Shown: positions 22,999 to 31,198, counted from the first letter of the stretch. The stretch is DNA of 48,192 nucleotides from Crinalium sp049646245 (GCA_049646245.1 JBARVL010000440.1:1-48192), one strand, 5' to 3'. A program made the numbers and translations. Notes: generated from the sequence alone by a model not told the origin.

Positions 22999-23208
22999 CT
23001 AGTAAACGGTTTTATCGTCCCTAGTCGGAGGGTTGGTATCCCTCCCCGTAGCTCTATGAGAGCTTTCGGTTAGCGCTACAAAAGAAGCCTTTTCAGTATT
23101 TACTGCTAACGCTTGAGGCGCAGGTAGTAAAATTTGCCATTGGGCTATTGCGGTTAATGCAGCAGCCATGAAAAAAGTTTCTTTTCGTATTTGGGCGGTC
23201 GTTTTCAT
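22999..23208 (-). CDS. Small exported protein
   Basis: 69 residues. MKTTAQIRKETFFMAAALTAIAQWQILL is a signal-peptide-like or membrane-anchor N terminus, followed by a short polar region (SSHRATGRDTNPPTRDD). It lies downstream of the GGTGACNNTT repeat at 23291-23306, which may control it. Function unknown. Confidence 0.55.
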   Translation of the reverse strand: MKTTAQIRKETFFMAAALTAIAQWQILLPAPQALAVNTEKASFVALTESSHRATGRDTNPPTRDDKTVY

Positions 23209-23290
23209 TCACTCAAACCTCGTAAAGTAAAGCCAGGGACTGTTTGTAGTCCTAATCTTTTGTGTTCATAATCCTATTATAACGTTATTT

Positions 23291-23306
23291 GGTGACGTTT
23301 GGTGAC
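23291..23306. repeat. GGTGACNNTT decamer repeat, site 1
   Basis: GGTGACGTTTGGTGAC: two GGTGAC half sites exactly 10 bp apart, on one DNA face. It lies just 3' of the gene 23309-23992 and upstream of the small gene 22999-23208. Confidence 0.8.
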
Positions 23307-23308
23307 AA

Positions 23309-23992
23309 CTAGCATCTTTGAGGCTCCAACACCCTCCAGTCAATAGGATCGGATACGCCGATTCTGACGGGTTCCCCGCAATAATCGGCAATGTCAAAAT
23401 AGCTCGTACTGTATTCACATAAACTACCATCAACCCGCCGTAGCTTATAAACATAATCTGCAATACGGCGATCACGCTCCAATAAAGAGCGCATTTTATA
23501 ATATTCCTCAGAAGGCTTACCATTTCGATCAATATCCCAAGAAAGTAAGTAGTTATATCCTGCCCATTGGCAAGGCTTCCAAATCCCCCTAGATGGAAGA
23601 AGCAAATCATTTGTGTGTAAGCAAATATTTGTCAACTGGGAAGTAATAACTACGATTTTCCCAGAAGAACGCATAGCCATCATAAAAGCCATTACTTGTA
23701 AGTAATTAGCCTCGTACAAATTATTACCCAAGGGTTCCAAGAGTTGTCTTAAATCTATATCAGTTCCTGCGAATACTGGTTTAGGGGAATTGCTAGCAAT
23801 AACTCTTAGGGGTTCGTCACTACCTTCCCAGAATATTTGAGCTTCGTGTCTATGTAAATTAATAGCGGCTTTTTTCAATTCCTCGTAGTAATCAAGCAAG
23901 GTTGACTTAGCTTCTTCAAAAGTACTCACCCGCAGTCGGACACTGGTATCCGTCAGGCTCAAAATTCCAGCACTGGAAGAAAAACTATCCAT
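23309..23992 (-). CDS. Hypothetical protein with PAS-like C-terminal segment
   Basis: 227 residues. N-terminal helices (STFEEAKSTLLDYYEELKKA). The C-terminal ~90 residues contain RSLLERDRRIADYVYKLRR, VDGSLCEYSTSYFDIADYCG and PVRIGVSDPIDWRVLEP, spacing reminiscent of the end of a PAS fold (strand, RRxDGSxxxY..., strand). Its start overlaps the stop of the upstream regulator gene by one base, so the two are translationally coupled. The role, perhaps sensing for the regulator, is inferred. Confidence 0.6.
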   Translation of the reverse strand: MDSFSSSAGILSLTDTSVRLRVSTFEEAKSTLLDYYEELKKAAINLHRHEAQIFWEGSDEPLRVIASNSPKPVFAGTDIDLRQLLEPLGNNLYEANYLQVMAFMMAMRSSGKIVVITSQLTNICLHTNDLLLPSRGIWKPCQWAGYNYLLSWDIDRNGKPSEEYYKMRSLLERDRRIADYVYKLRRVDGSLCEYSTSYFDIADYCGEPVRIGVSDPIDWRVLEPQRC

Positions 23993-24477
23993 TATCTAAG
24001 CTCCTTGTGATGTGTATTAGCAAAATCCCGTTTGTAAATCAGTAGCAATTTTTCTAACGGTAGTGGCAACATCCGTTCCAATAAAGACAACTCTGCCTCT
24101 ATTGGTTTTCTCCCATCTACCAATTCCTGAATTCGACGCTCAGTTAACCCAGAGCGATCGCTGGCTTCTTGCAAATCCTGGTTCTTCAAAAGATCGGCAA
24201 TCGTCGGTAGCGTGTCAGTAGACTGAGGATTGCCATTAATAGTCATCAACGATCTAATCCAGTTTTCTACATCCCCTGGTTTAGGGGCTGGAAGCTTCAT
24301 CTTGTAAGTAGTTTCCAGGATATCCATCGCTAGTCGAATAGCAGATCTTACCATTGAGCCAATCGGCTGATCTCGCTCATCCGACCATTGCAATAAGCGC
24401 GATCGCAAATCCCCTAAATCAATTGAGAGGCGATCGCGAATTTTCTCTTTGTTTTTATTTTTGTTATTTTCTGTCAT
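23992..24477 (-). CDS. DNA-binding regulator with RHH-like and HTH segments
   Basis: 161 residues. Lys/Asn-rich N terminus, then RLSIDLGDLRSRLLQWSDE, a beta-strand plus helix resembling a ribbon-helix-helix start. Residues ~95-150 form a Cro-type helix-turn-helix pattern: LQEASDRSGLTERRIQELVDG with PIEAELSLLERML after it. A transcription or plasmid copy-number regulator is likely. It stands divergent from the gene at 24550, and the intergenic region holds GGTGACNNTT decamers in both orientations, likely its own binding sites. Confidence 0.6.
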   Translation of the reverse strand: MTENNKNKNKEKIRDRLSIDLGDLRSRLLQWSDERDQPIGSMVRSAIRLAMDILETTYKMKLPAPKPGDVENWIRSLMTINGNPQSTDTLPTIADLLKNQDLQEASDRSGLTERRIQELVDGRKPIEAELSLLERMLPLPLEKLLLIYKRDFANTHHKELR

Positions 24478-24491
24478 ACATAAACCTCTTT

Positions 24492-24546
24492 GTCACCAAA
24501 GTACCTTATTTCTATGCTAATAATTAAAAATGGTGACTTTTGGTGA
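24492..24546. repeat. GGTGACNNTT decamer repeats, site 2 (divergent promoter region)
   Basis: GTCACC at 24492-24497 (inverted half site) and GGTGACTTTTGGTGA at 24532-24546, where the second half ends 3 bp before ATG 24550. Placement on both promoters of a divergent pair fits an autoregulatory operator. Confidence 0.78.
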
Positions 24547-24549
24547 AGT

Positions 24550-24882
24550 ATGGGTAATACAACAAAAACTTCTTTAATTAGAATAATCCTCGATCAGCCT
24601 CAAATAGACCCTTTTTTACACTGTCAAAGATTTGCCAGAGACTCTTCCCGTAAAAAACTTTGTGCAACATTTTTGACCGAAAGTACTTTTTATAATTACG
24701 AATTTTCAACAACGTATCGCCGATGGGGACAGGATTTCGAGCTAATGCCAAATTCGGCACAAGCATTGCTCAAGATTGGACACGCACTACGAATTATCGA
24801 AGAAGACCCGTACTTAAGCAGTATTGTCGCTGAACGCCTCAAGGCAAAATGGCAGACCTCAGCCCAAAGGCTAGCAGGGTAA
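24550..24882 (+). CDS. Hypothetical DNA-binding-like protein
   Basis: 110 residues, MGNTTKTSLIRIILDQPQID. Basic, helical, with YRRWGQDFELMPNSAQALL and a C-terminal SIVAERLKAKWQTSAQRLAG. It might be a partner regulator of the divergent gene; no motif is certain. The operator half site overlaps its ribosome binding region. Confidence 0.6.
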   Translation: MGNTTKTSLIRIILDQPQIDPFLHCQRFARDSSRKKLCATFLTESTFYNYEFSTTYRRWGQDFELMPNSAQALLKIGHALRIIEEDPYLSSIVAERLKAKWQTSAQRLAG

Positions 24883-24898
24883 GGAAAGCAAACAACTT

Positions 24899-24913
24899 GG
24901 TGACAATTGGTGA
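24899..24913. repeat. GGTGACNNTT decamer repeat, site 3
   Basis: GGTGACAATTGGTGA, again with 10-bp spacing, 17 bp after the stop of the gene at 24550 and upstream of the rightward membrane-protein operon. Confidence 0.8.
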
Positions 24914-24923
24914 ACTTTTCATT

Positions 24924-24948
24924 GACGCATCCACTCGGATGCGTTTTT
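24924..24948 (+). terminator. Rho-independent terminator
   Basis: Stem GACGCATCC / GGATGCGTTT with ACTC loop and T-run. The rest of the gap to 25140 has no gene that I can support. Confidence 0.7.
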
Positions 24949-25140
24949 AATGTGGTTATGGACATCAAGGGGACACCCCAAAGACAACATGAAGACAAGC
25001 CAATCTTTGCCCACAAGATACAGAGAAAAATACGCTTAGGTTGACCGATAAGCCTCTGAAGGCGGTAAATCCTTCCTCGTATAGTCGCCCAAAGAGCAAC
25101 AAAATCTTTTCTTTTACCTACCAAATAAGCGACTAACATC

Positions 25141-25599
25141 ATGGTTTCCGCCACCAATCAGAATTATCATTCAGCCTCAGCCGTCATCGAAATAGCTCCG
25201 AAAAGAAAGCTGAAAAACGTCACTACGGTAGAACACCTACCTAATCGGCGCTTAATCAAGGAAAGATACGGCATCGCACCTAAAACACTAACCCGCTGGG
25301 TCAAAGAGTTGGAAATCAATCCCCCAGGGAACGGTGGGCTGTTCTGCGTCAAGGATGTCGAGTTGTTAGATGATTACTGGTTGGCGAAAAAAATACTTCA
25401 CTACTCAACAGACGAATTTTGTAATTGGGTAATCGTACAAAAACAATCGCTAGAGTTGGTGTGTGAAGAAAGGCAGGGTTTTTCACTTTTCGATTTGATT
25501 TCCAGGCATTCCGCGTACAAAGATCACCCAATCGTCAAAGCCAAGCTAGAAAGGTTGGCGCAAACAAATAATTTAACTGAGGAACAAAACGATGGCTGA
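25141..25599 (+). CDS. MerR/excisionase-like helix-turn-helix protein
   Basis: 152 residues. A central HTH: RRLIKERYGIAPKTLTRWVKEL (about 37-58), followed by LFCVKDVELLDDYW, the strand-wing order of MerR/Xis-type winged HTH domains. The C-terminal half is helical (FSLFDLISRHSAYKDHP). It overlaps the next gene by 8 bp, so the two are coupled. A regulatory role at the head of the rightward operon is likely. Confidence 0.65.
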   Translation: MVSATNQNYHSASAVIEIAPKRKLKNVTTVEHLPNRRLIKERYGIAPKTLTRWVKELEINPPGNGGLFCVKDVELLDDYWLAKKILHYSTDEFCNWVIVQKQSLELVCEERQGFSLFDLISRHSAYKDHPIVKAKLERLAQTNNLTEEQNDG

Positions 25600-26556
25600 T
25601 AACAAATCTGTTTCTATTGAAAAGCTAGCCCATGAACTACAAGTAATTCCCTCTGAACTCAGAGAGGCAATGCAGGTTTTGGGTTTTGAAGTGAAATCAA
25701 ATAAAGGTAAATACGTCGCCAGCGGCTTAATTACCTACGATCTAATTAATGATGGCGCTGAAACTTCAGCTTTAATAGCCGGAACTGAACTGGTAGCTCT
25801 CTCGGCGCAGTATAGTCGTGGATTAAAAGAAACGGCGACATTTATTCTTAACTACAAACCAGACGTTAATTCCGCGTTACCGACGGAATCTACGATTGAA
25901 GCCGAAGAAATTGAGCTTGACGAACTCTCTGAAGAATCCAAGGAAGCTGTTTTTAACGCACGACAAGCTTTCCTGAAAAGGACTGAGCAATCCAATCGAC
26001 AGCAGGGAGATTTACTGGGGTTCCTGGTTGAAGCAGACAAAATTGAAAAGATTCAACAAGGGCAAGAACGGGCATGGGAAAACCCTGTCACCCGTACAGC
26101 ACTGGAAAATCTCATGGAGCAAGGAACTAACCATAGCATGAGTTCCTTGATTCAGGGAAAGCCTGGATCGGGCAAATTGAAGATGAACTCGCTGACTCAA
26201 TTACTAAAACCTGTGCAGGAGAAAACGATAGAAGCCGTGACTGTGCCACACAGCACTACATCGATCTCACCGATCAAGCCAGCACTCGCCTTGGCAAATG
26301 GGTCGCAAAACGGCAACGGCAAACAGTAATCAATACAGCGGAATATGTAGCGGCGGCTAGCACTCTTGCGTCTGGAGTTGCGATCACTGTACCCGCTACT
26401 ACTACTACTTTGGCGATCGCGACATACCACCCTCTTCCACCTCCCTTGTTTTGGAGGGTCGTGGGGTGGGGATTTACCGGAAGCGTAATTGGCTGCATTG
26501 GAGCGATCGCCATCATCAAGCATTTCAAGCTCAAGGTTATTTCGGGAAGGCATTAA
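25592..26556 (+). CDS. HTH/coiled-coil protein with probable -1 programmed frameshift to a membrane tail
   Basis: Zero frame runs 25592-26329 (245 residues): an N-terminal IF2/MarR-like HTH (MADNKSVSIEKLAHELQVIP, LREAMQVLGFEV), then helices. At 26155-26161 the sequence is G GGA AAG in the zero frame. Slipping -1 joins it at GGG AAA GCC to a frame open to 26556 that has no start codon of its own. That frame encodes AWIGQIEDELADSITKTCAG, TRLGKWVAKRQRQTVINTAEY, and two hydrophobic segments (AASTLASGVAITVPATTTTL; VGWGFTGSVIGCIGAIAIIK). The fused product would be about 321 residues and membrane-bound, the unshifted one soluble. GGGAAAG is the slippery site of lambda gpG/gpGT. A plain frameshift mutation is the alternative. 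Confidence 0.65.
26155..26161 (+). promoter_or_regulatory. Candidate -1 slippery heptamer G GGA AAG
   Basis: Zero-frame codons are CAG GGA AAG. The heptamer X XXY YYZ with X=G, Y=A and Z=G is canonical. No clear downstream pseudoknot is visible by eye; a purine-rich AAGGAA lies about 32 nt upstream. Confidence 0.6.
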
Positions 26557-26576
26557 TCAGGGGGACTAGCACTACC

Positions 26577-26834
26577 ATGTTCAAAATTAAAAAACTTGCA
26601 GAATTATTTATAGAAAAAATTGTAGATTTATCAGTTGGAATAACTTACACACAAGCGGTTAGTGCCTGTGTTGGCTGGCATACGGCAGCCGGAGTAACAA
26701 TCGCGATAAATCCCGTAATACTTCTAACTGGAGTAATCGTAGGCGCGATCGCAATTCCACTAATCAGGGAAATCCATAAAAAAGATTCACTTGAGGAAAG
26801 GTTTGCTTACGCTTCAGAAAAATATCGTTATTAA
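26577..26834 (+). CDS. Small two-helix membrane protein
   Basis: 85 residues from ATG 26577 (RBS GGGGGA); a longer frame opening at 26451 is an overlap of the preceding coding region. MFKIKKLAELFIEKIVDLSV, then hydrophobic AVSACVGWHTAAGVTIAINP and VILLTGVIVGAIAIPLIREI. A charged C terminus follows. Probably an inner-membrane protein of the operon's envelope complex. Confidence 0.7.
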   Translation: MFKIKKLAELFIEKIVDLSVGITYTQAVSACVGWHTAAGVTIAINPVILLTGVIVGAIAIPLIREIHKKDSLEERFAYASEKYRY

Positions 26835-26860
26835 AAACAATCAAGGTGTAATCACTCACT

Positions 26861-27883
26861 ATGGATACTCGCACTCTCGCTCCATCTCAAGAAAATACTG
26901 ATTCTGAAGACGAGCGTGGATATCACGAAGAATTCTTCTTCCCCCCAGGAGAAATGCCAATCAGTCTGCCAAAACATCGGAGCGGTAGTCCTTTTCCCTG
27001 GAAGTCTTACCTTCTAAATTCCTGGCTAATTAGCGGAATCATTCTTCTACTCACGACTGTTGCGGTAACAGTAGTTTCAAGTGTTCTGTCGAACAACATC
27101 GCCGAACAAGCCGCGCAACAGCAACAAGTAGATGACACCCAGGTAAACCTACAGAGAGCAGCCCAGAACCTCACTGATTCCAGTCACAAGCTGCTAGCGA
27201 ACATAACCACTACAGATCTACATCCAATCTTTGCTAGCAAGCCTGGTCTACTACAAAAACTGGCTATGAACGGCGGTGGTCACAAGCGGCAGGAAATAGC
27301 GGAACTCAAGGGCGATCGCTTTAATACAAAAACTTACGGAAAGAGTGAAGACTATATCAGGCATCGCTCAATCGCCGAAGCAATGAAAATAGTAAATTCC
27401 GCTGGGGCTGGTAACGATGCCGTATTGATTTACAAAGATCCGTCAACAGGAAAACTATCTCGGCTAAGGGTCAGCCCCACTGAGTTACAAGCATCGGGAA
27501 TTTTCAAGCTTCTGGAACTAGAGAATAGTTCGCGTGATGGCGCACAACATTTCGACTTAAGTGCGATCGCGCTTGACGTTGCTGCCCTACAAAACGAGAA
27601 GCAAGACTCCGTAGCTAATTATTTAGACGCTCAAATGCAAAACGGGGCTGCTGATAACATTCGCAACGTTGATCTTGAGGGGAACGAAAAAATTCCGGTT
27701 AGTGAAGCTCAACAACAGACAGAGCAAATGGTCACAGTACCCTTAGCCCCGCCACCAGAACAAAAAGCACAAATTGAGGCAGAGCCTAAGCCAAAACCTA
27801 CGTCCAAATCAAAGCCTCCAGCTAAAACAAAAGCCGAAATCAATTTCTACCACGTTAATCCTCACGGATTAACAATGCCTTAA
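26861..27883 (+). CDS. Bitopic membrane protein with extracytoplasmic domain
   Basis: 340 residues. A polar N terminus with Asp/Glu (residues 1-50), one membrane helix LISGIILLLTTVAVTVVSSVL (about 56-76), then a Gln-rich helix (AEQAAQQQQVDDTQVNLQRA), a mixed domain (about 110-270) and a Pro/Lys-rich C terminus (AEPKPKPTSKSKPPAKTKAE). The order cytoplasmic tail, one helix, periplasmic domain with Pro/Lys linker resembles VirB10/TonB-like scaffold proteins, but no sequence motif confirms this. It sits 17 bp upstream of the ATPase gene. Confidence 0.65.
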   Translation: MDTRTLAPSQENTDSEDERGYHEEFFFPPGEMPISLPKHRSGSPFPWKSYLLNSWLISGIILLLTTVAVTVVSSVLSNNIAEQAAQQQQVDDTQVNLQRAAQNLTDSSHKLLANITTTDLHPIFASKPGLLQKLAMNGGGHKRQEIAELKGDRFNTKTYGKSEDYIRHRSIAEAMKIVNSAGAGNDAVLIYKDPSTGKLSRLRVSPTELQASGIFKLLELENSSRDGAQHFDLSAIALDVAALQNEKQDSVANYLDAQMQNGAADNIRNVDLEGNEKIPVSEAQQQTEQMVTVPLAPPPEQKAQIEAEPKPKPTSKSKPPAKTKAEINFYHVNPHGLTMP

Positions 27884-27900
27884 GCCTTCAGAGGTGCAAA

Positions 27901-29190
27901 ATGCCCAATACCAACGCAGCCATCAAGTTATCCCTCGCTCCCGTAGCGTTTCTTTTAGGAATGTCTCTATATGGAGCGAGTCAAGCCCAAATAAGAATTA
28001 GACAATCCGTAGACATCTATTCCAGTCAGCAACAGGATGCCCTCTACCCTGTTCCAGAACCTGCTAAAACATTGCTGCAAACACTCGGCATAGGCATTGC
28101 AACCGTTGGAACGGCAGGATTAGTGTTTTCAGGAGTCGAAGACATCAAAAAAAAGTCGATGGGAGTCAGTCAGTTGGGAATCAACCATCACACGCTGGAA
28201 GCCGAAAATCGACAAGGGATGTCGTCAGCACCCGAAGAAGCGCCTGAATCTTTCATCCAACCTTTATTACGCAGAGATATAACCACTCCAGTCGAGCCAA
28301 TACCTACCACGTCTTTCGCGCCAAAAACAACTGTTGCCGAATCAGTTGCAAACTACAAACCTACAGCATCGGTAGCCGAAGCTGCCAACGTCGTCCCGTT
28401 TGACAAATTCACTAGAGAAAGAGTAGATCCTTTTGCCGAAGTCAAGCAACTGCTAGACGAACCCGCAATCATGATTTACGGACAGCAAGGCAGTGGGAAA
28501 ACATCCAAAGCTGGTTGGCTGGCAACACAAAAATTGATGCGCGGTGATTACGTCTTTGGAATCAATCTTTTGGCTCCTTATAAATTCTGGGAGGGAATCA
28601 ATTTTTTCGGGAAGGGCGAAAACATTGACGATGCCACCAAGGGACTGTCAATGTTTATCGGGGAAATGAACCGCAGGTTAAGACTAAGAGGGGTTAGCGA
28701 TTACAACCCTTATTCCGAGCCTCATTGGTGCTTAGTCTGCGATGAAATGACCTCGTGGGAACTAAAGATGCCAACTGATCTCATGCAGGATTTCGTAGGA
28801 ATTTGTACAGAAAAACTTAGTCAAGCCAATGGGAGTGTAATCCTTGTAAGTCACGGCAACACCCTGGCTTGTATGGGTGGCAGCAAGGCTGGCAGTGGAA
28901 AGTCAGATGTACTAAAAAGACAGCTTAAGCAGGTAAAATGCGTCGCCAAAAAAGACTTGAATCCTAAACCAGGACAACGCAACCTGACTTGTGCCGGATA
29001 CGCCGTCGTCGAGTGGATCGACACGCAAGAACGAGAGCAAAGGATCACTATTCCAAAAGGGATGGTTCCCCCCAATGCTCAAATAACTCCAGGTGGTCAA
29101 GTTTGGTACGACCTGACATCTCTGATACCCGCAGGATATTCAGAACTGTTCGCCGAAGAACATGATTCGTGGAGTCCAACCGTAATCTAG
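27901..29190 (+). CDS. Membrane-anchored P-loop ATPase (coupling-protein or Zot-like)
   Basis: 429 residues. Two N-terminal hydrophobic segments: LAPVAFLLGMSLYGASQAQ (about 12-30) and LLQTLGIGIATVGTAGLVFSG (about 58-78). The P-loop is at about 196-203 (YGQQGSGKTSKAG). Walker B is WCLVCDEMTSW (about 278). A sensor-like VILVSHGN lies at about 314. Two helices followed by an ATPase is the layout of type IV coupling proteins; the sequence around the P-loop also recalls Zot-type ATPases. I cannot choose. An ATP-driven DNA or protein translocation role in the envelope operon is likely. Its stop codon is overlapped by a tRNA-like minihelix. Confidence 0.75.
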   Translation: MPNTNAAIKLSLAPVAFLLGMSLYGASQAQIRIRQSVDIYSSQQQDALYPVPEPAKTLLQTLGIGIATVGTAGLVFSGVEDIKKKSMGVSQLGINHHTLEAENRQGMSSAPEEAPESFIQPLLRRDITTPVEPIPTTSFAPKTTVAESVANYKPTASVAEAANVVPFDKFTRERVDPFAEVKQLLDEPAIMIYGQQGSGKTSKAGWLATQKLMRGDYVFGINLLAPYKFWEGINFFGKGENIDDATKGLSMFIGEMNRRLRLRGVSDYNPYSEPHWCLVCDEMTSWELKMPTDLMQDFVGICTEKLSQANGSVILVSHGNTLACMGGSKAGSGKSDVLKRQLKQVKCVAKKDLNPKPGQRNLTCAGYAVVEWIDTQEREQRITIPKGMVPPNAQITPGGQVWYDLTSLIPAGYSELFAEEHDSWSPTVI

Positions 29191-29228
29191 CGCTGAAGGG
29201 ATACGCGGGTTCGACTCCCGCCAGCGCC
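29189..29228 (+). other. tRNA/tmRNA 3'-end-like minihelix
   Basis: GCGCTG (29190-29195) can pair with CAGCGC (29222-29227) as an acceptor-like stem. Inside is a perfect T-arm: GCGGG, loop TTCGACT, CCCGC (29205-29221). D-arm and anticodon arm are absent. The block resembles the 3' end of tmRNA as I remember it from E. coli (CGCGGGTTC-ACTCCCGCCAGC). It could be an attachment-site remnant from integration into ssrA or a tRNA gene, or a functional decoy. Confidence 0.55.
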
Positions 29229-29276
29229 CTTACCACAGCGATGTGGCATTTCAAAGTGAACAAGGAGTAACCTCAA

Positions 29277-29858
29277 ATGCCCGAAAGACCTGAAAGAGAC
29301 TACAACGACGTTGATGTTGACTCTCGCCAAGCCCCCCTAAACGACCATGAGCGACGTGTAAAGCATCTTAGGCACGAAATTGAGTCGAGAAAAGCTCAGT
29401 TGCGAGAAATGTCCAAAAATGTTGCGCCAAATATGGAGTCAGGCGCGATCGCGGCTATCCACACCGCCGGAACTGTACTACACCATTCCAAGCCCTGGCG
29501 ACTACCGCAATCAGCCGCTTTTTGGGCAATGGGGATTGGGATGTTTACAATAGCTGGAATTGGGTGGAACTTTGGAGTGGGTCTATTTGCCGGACTTGGT
29601 AATTCCACCCCACTGCCCAACAATGCTCCGGTTTCCATGCGTTTTGGGCATGGAGTTTCCAACGTAGGCAAGCCTTTTGCAGGAACCATACTGACAGGTA
29701 CGACACAAGCCGTTGACGCTGGACTACGAGTACAACTAACAGGTTCTCAGCAGCCAGTTGGTCGCAACAACTTCAGGAATACTACGCCTATCAGTGATTC
29801 CAGAAGCGTAACTTACATTCCAGCAGTTCCAGTAGTCCGTTACGCACCTCCTCAGTAA
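29277..29858 (+). CDS. Bitopic membrane protein
   Basis: 193 residues with an AAGGAG site. N-terminal charged region with a coiled-coil-like helix (HERRVKHLRHEIESRKAQLR), a membrane helix AAFWAMGIGMFTIAGIGWNFG (about 81-101), and a low-complexity extracytoplasmic tail rich in Asn, Pro, Ser and Val. HIP1 core present at about 29446. Operon member; role unknown. Confidence 0.65.
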   Translation: MPERPERDYNDVDVDSRQAPLNDHERRVKHLRHEIESRKAQLREMSKNVAPNMESGAIAAIHTAGTVLHHSKPWRLPQSAAFWAMGIGMFTIAGIGWNFGVGLFAGLGNSTPLPNNAPVSMRFGHGVSNVGKPFAGTILTGTTQAVDAGLRVQLTGSQQPVGRNNFRNTTPISDSRSVTYIPAVPVVRYAPPQ

Positions 29859-29869
29859 CCAAACCTAAT

Positions 29870-29898
29870 TTAGCTGTCAGCTATAAACTGACAGCTAA
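29870..29898. terminator. Inverted repeat in the operon
   Basis: Perfect stem TTAGCTGTCAG / CTGACAGCTAA with a CTATAAA loop and no T-run. It may attenuate or stabilise the transcript between the genes at 29277 and 29911. Confidence 0.5.
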
Positions 29899-29910
29899 CT
29901 CCTGAAAGCC

Positions 29911-30240
29911 ATGCCCTGGATCGTTCTTCCTAAAAGTTCCCTACTCATCTCTGGCGCGATCGCGTCCCTACTAATTCTCGATCTGATAAAACCTGGACAC
30001 AAACAGTTCGCGTTAATACCGAGTCTCAAACCCCAAGCAGTCAAGGCGACTGACGACCTTTTCGACATCGCTGTCAAAACGGGGCAGTCCCTGCAATTGC
30101 CTGAAATCGTGCCATCAGCAATTCCCTCTAGCGAACAGGAAGCACCTGCACTTAAGTCACTACCTGTATGTGCCAGCCTGCTTGACATCTACAAGAAAGG
30201 AAAGGACGGAAAACCTATATGTACTCGCCCAGGGAGATAG
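29911..30240 (+). CDS. Small membrane-anchored or exported protein
   Basis: 109 residues. A hydrophobic N terminus, LPKSSLLISGAIASLLILDL, acts as signal or anchor, followed by a soluble segment with two cysteines (VCASL, ICTRP). It overlaps the next gene by 22 bp, so the two are coupled. No family recognised. Confidence 0.6.
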   Translation: MPWIVLPKSSLLISGAIASLLILDLIKPGHKQFALIPSLKPQAVKATDDLFDIAVKTGQSLQLPEIVPSAIPSSEQEAPALKSLPVCASLLDIYKKGKDGKPICTRPGR

Positions 30241-31106
30241 TAAGCTCGAAAGAACTGTTATCACAACTACCACTAGAATTTCAATACAAAGAATTAAAGG
30301 CTTACGAACTTCAAGCTGAACGACTAAAAGCAGCAAAGTCTCGCGGCAAATTCATATTATTTTTAATCAATCTTGGAATGCTAGGTGCTGTAGTCTCACC
30401 TCAGTTAAATAATTGGGCAGAAAAAAATACTCGGCTATCAACAATTTTTCCTCAAACAGCCCCTAGTTTTATAGAAACTGAATTAGAAGTCCCTGATTCG
30501 CCGCAAGCGAATTCAATTAAAGATCGAATGGCGATCGCTATCATCAATCATGCTAAACAGCGCAAATGGATAATTCGCACAGGGGCAAAAAAATACAACA
30601 TCTTCTATGTGCGGGGCATCAATCCAGACGGAAAATTAAACGGTGACAAACAAAATCACTTCAACGATCTACGGATTTTAATTGAAATAATTGGCGATCG
30701 CCCACGCATAGTGGAATGGTGGAACGCCACAGCAGATCCAGGTGATTATTACATCAGAAAGCCGATGAACCCTCAAGGCACAGCCTTTATTGCCGAAGGG
30801 CAATATCGCGCTTGGCAGGTTGGTTATCACAAAGGTAGGGTACTAGCCCTCGTACAAACGGGAGGGGCTGTAACTGTTAGGCGCAGAGGCATTCCTTACA
30901 CTGGATACTTTGGCATCAACCAACACAGCGGTTATGACTACGCAGTAAACAACGTGTATGACGCTAGTGCCGCTTGTTTAGCAGGCAGAACTAAAAAAGG
31001 TCACGCAAAATTTATGCGGTATATTTTGCAAGATGCTGATTACGTCAAAAACAATTCCTATATTCTCCCCACTGGAATTATTTCGGGGAAAGATTTGAAA
31101 TTGTAA
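30219..31106 (+). CDS. Membrane-anchored probable cell-wall enzyme
   Basis: 295 residues. A cytoplasmic helix (about 1-40), a membrane segment FILFLINLGMLGAVVSP (about 46-62), then an extracytoplasmic domain. Landmarks: NIFYVRGINPDGKLNGD, RIVEWWNATADPGDYYI, GQYRAWQVGYH, and FGINQHSGYDYA followed by ASAACLAGRTKKGHAKFM. The His then Ser-x-x-Cys arrangement recalls L,D-transpeptidase (YkuD) active sites. I recall similar domains fused to peptidoglycan-binding modules in cyanobacteria and phages. A peptidoglycan-processing role is inferred, not shown. Confidence 0.6.
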   Translation: MYSPREIVSSKELLSQLPLEFQYKELKAYELQAERLKAAKSRGKFILFLINLGMLGAVVSPQLNNWAEKNTRLSTIFPQTAPSFIETELEVPDSPQANSIKDRMAIAIINHAKQRKWIIRTGAKKYNIFYVRGINPDGKLNGDKQNHFNDLRILIEIIGDRPRIVEWWNATADPGDYYIRKPMNPQGTAFIAEGQYRAWQVGYHKGRVLALVQTGGAVTVRRRGIPYTGYFGINQHSGYDYAVNNVYDASAACLAGRTKKGHAKFMRYILQDADYVKNNSYILPTGIISGKDLKL

Positions 31107-31147
31107 ACTACCCACCACTGAACGGAGTACCGTTTCGGTGGGTAGTT
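31106..31147. terminator. Inverted repeat after the cell-wall enzyme gene
   Basis: Stem AACTACCCACC / GGTGGGTAGTT with an inner AACGG/CCGTT stem. No T-run; the stem begins at the last base of the stop codon. Confidence 0.55.
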
Positions 31148-31198
31148 CATAAGCCCAGAGTTTACCCGACTAAGTACCTTGAGTACTACGATTTTCAG

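Noticed and set aside
23266..23610. Minus-strand frame of 114 residues opposite the PAS-like gene end
   Set aside because: It overlaps the coding frame of 23309-23992 on the same strand in another phase and is a shadow.
26451..26576. Extended start of the small membrane protein at 26577
   Set aside because: The extension overlaps the -1 frame of the preceding gene; ATG 26577 has a good ribosome binding site.
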